A DNA stretch of 14,712 nucleotides from DATMTS01 sp035564555 (GTDB lineage Bacteria; Actinomycetota; Actinomycetes; Actinomycetales; Microbacteriaceae). The notes below the pieces were generated by a model, which made no database searches, was not told the DNA's origin, and saw only the letters and a program-made list of their open reading frames with translations. The position numbers and the translations under genes are program-made. Positions 13,574 to 14,712 of the stretch are shown here, piece after piece (position 1 is the first letter of the stretch; every line of letters starts with the position of its first letter). Location: NCBI GenBank assembly GCA_035564555.1, contig DATMTS010000069.1, positions 1 through 14,712 on the forward strand, in the 5' to 3' direction.

Positions 13574-14712
13574 ATGGCAACCCGAGCTACCAAGACCGTC
13601 GAGGCCGACGGCGCCACCCGCGGGGCTGCCGCGGCGTCCAAGCCTGCATCCGCCGCGAAGTCGGCGAGCGCAGCCCCGGCATCCAAGACATCCGCATCCA
13701 AGAACCAGACGGCGAGCACGACCACGACCAAGACAGCGACCAAGCCGACCACGAAGAAGTCCGGCGCCAAGAAGGAATCCTCCCCGGCGGCCAAGGGCGA
13801 TTCCGACATCGACGATGAGGAGCCGACCGAGCTCGAGGAGGTCGTCGCAGAAGACCTCGAGGTCGACGCCAAAGAGACGGCCGACCCCGACGCACCGGAG
13901 ACGGCGGACGCCGCCGGCGACGGCCCCGACGCGGCTGACTCCGACGACGAGACCGACGATTCGGCGAGCAAAGAAGACGAGGTGCTTCCGAAGGGTGCCC
14001 TCGTGCTACGCGCCGTCGACGAGGACGACGATGTACCGGTCTACTCGGCGACGATCACCGGTGCGACCGCCGACCCCGTCAAGGACTACCTGAAGCAGAT
14101 CGGAAAGGTCGCGTTGCTGAACGCGGCCGAAGAGGTCGAACTGGCGATGCGGATCGAGGCCGGCCTGTTCGCCGAGGAGAAGCTCTCGCACTTCACCGAC
14201 GCGGAGAAGAAATCGCAGCTCGGCCGGGAGCTGGCCTGGGTGGCCCGCGACGGCCAGCGGGCGAAGAGCCACCTGCTCGGCGCCAACCTGCGTCTGGTGG
14301 TCAGCCTCGCCAAGCGCTACACGGGCCGCGGCATGCAGTTCCTCGACCTGATCCAGGAGGGCAACCTGGGCCTGATCCGTGCCGTCGAGAAGTTCGACTA
14401 CACCAAGGGCTACAAGTTCTCCACCTACGCCACCTGGTGGATCCGGCAGGCGATCACGCGCGCCATGGCCGACCAGGCCCGCACCATCCGGATCCCGGTG
14501 CACATGGTCGAGGTGATCAACAAGCTCGCCCGCGTCCAGCGACAGATGCTGCAGGACCTCGGCCGGGAGCCCACTCCGGAGGAGCTCGCCAAGGAGCTCG
14601 ACATGACCCCGGAGAAGGTCGTCGAGATCCAGGGCTACGCCCGCGAGCCAGTGAGCCTCGAGACGACCATCGGTGACGACCAGGACAGCAACCTCGGCGA
14701 CTTCATCGAGGA
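13574..14712 (+). CDS. sigA: Principal (housekeeping) RNA polymerase sigma factor, 3' end beyond window
   Basis: Directs core RNA polymerase to -10/-35 promoters. Seen: 379 complete codons from the ATG at 13574, with the frame open to the edge. Residues 1-77 are rich in Ala, Lys, Ser and Thr (basic); 78-153 are strongly acidic. Region 1.2 is about 167-197 (DPVKDYLKQIGKVALLNAAEEVELAMRI). Region 2 is about 229-312: NLRLVVSLAKRYTGRGMQFLDLIQEGNLGLIRAVEKFDY, then FSTYATWWIRQAITRAMADQ (regions 2.3-2.4, melting and -10 recognition). Region 3 starts at about 313 with INKLARVQRQMLQDLGREPTPEEL. The sequence stops in GDFIE near region 3.2, so region 4 is missing only because of the window edge. A weak Shine-Dalgarno (AAAGG, 13561-13565) lies 8 nt upstream. 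The sequence is HrdB/SigA-like (RpoD); group 1 is favoured by the long N-terminus and near-consensus region 2. Confidence 0.96.
   Translation, partial: MATRATKTVEADGATRGAAAASKPASAAKSASAAPASKTSASKNQTASTTTTKTATKPTTKKSGAKKESSPAAKGDSDIDDEEPTELEEVVAEDLEVDAKETADPDAPETADAAGDGPDAADSDDETDDSASKEDEVLPKGALVLRAVDEDDDVPVYSATITGATADPVKDYLKQIGKVALLNAAEEVELAMRIEAGLFAEEKLSHFTDAEKKSQLGRELAWVARDGQRAKSHLLGANLRLVVSLAKRYTGRGMQFLDLIQEGNLGLIRAVEKFDYTKGYKFSTYATWWIRQAITRAMADQARTIRIPVHMVEVINKLARVQRQMLQDLGREPTPEELAKELDMTPEKVVEIQGYAREPVSLETTIGDDQDSNLGDFIE

Overview
The window looks like a chromosomal segment of a high-GC actinobacterium, most likely Micrococcales and probably Microbacteriaceae. This placement is inferred from GC-rich codon use, GTG starts, leaderless starts behind TANNNT boxes, an actinobacterial-type GlnR box, a SigA with a long Ala/Lys/Thr-rich N-terminus, and a gene order (lipB, lipA, DUF4191, RDD, glnA) that matches the one known in Mycobacterium tuberculosis (Rv2217 to Rv2220).

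Bases 1 to about 1713 are the right-hand end of an integrated mobile element. An XRE-family regulator overlaps a tyrosine-recombinase integrase, and the integrase stops 5 bp short of the glnA stop codon. The 3' part of the integrase gene carries a 15-bp perfect inverted repeat and a helically phased direct repeat. A short core-like inverted repeat spans the two stop codons. The rest of the element lies outside the window.

Bases 1719 to 4472 hold glnA (glutamine synthetase I, minus strand), divergent from a small RDD membrane protein, which converges on a DUF4191 membrane protein. The glnA/RDD intergenic region contains a four-half-site GlnR operator with exact spacing, tying glnA to nitrogen control.

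Bases 4534 to 10905 form a lipoate and 2-oxoacid dehydrogenase block on the minus strand: lpdA (E3), sucB (lipoyl-bearing E2), lipB and lipA. LipB and LipA make the lipoyl group that E2 carries, and LpdA reoxidises it. A plus-strand gene is inserted between lipB and sucB. It encodes a membrane-anchored pseudokinase with an extracytoplasmic C-terminal domain, and is the least conventional gene in the window.

Bases 11082 to 13399 hold a PAC2-family protein and an MFS transporter (plus strand). The window ends inside sigA/rpoD, the principal sigma factor, which is open to the right edge.

Five genes (RDD, DUF4191, lipB, PAC2, MFS) start exactly 6 nt after a TANNNT -10 box and are probably leaderless. 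The integrase, glnA, sucB and lpdA have clear Shine-Dalgarno sequences, and sigA a weaker one. I found no rRNA, tRNA, CRISPR array or IS element, no gene-free stretch longer than 300 bases, and no convincing intrinsic terminator. I do not see a clearly new multi-gene system. The best candidates for novelty are the pseudokinase and the integration junction at glnA.
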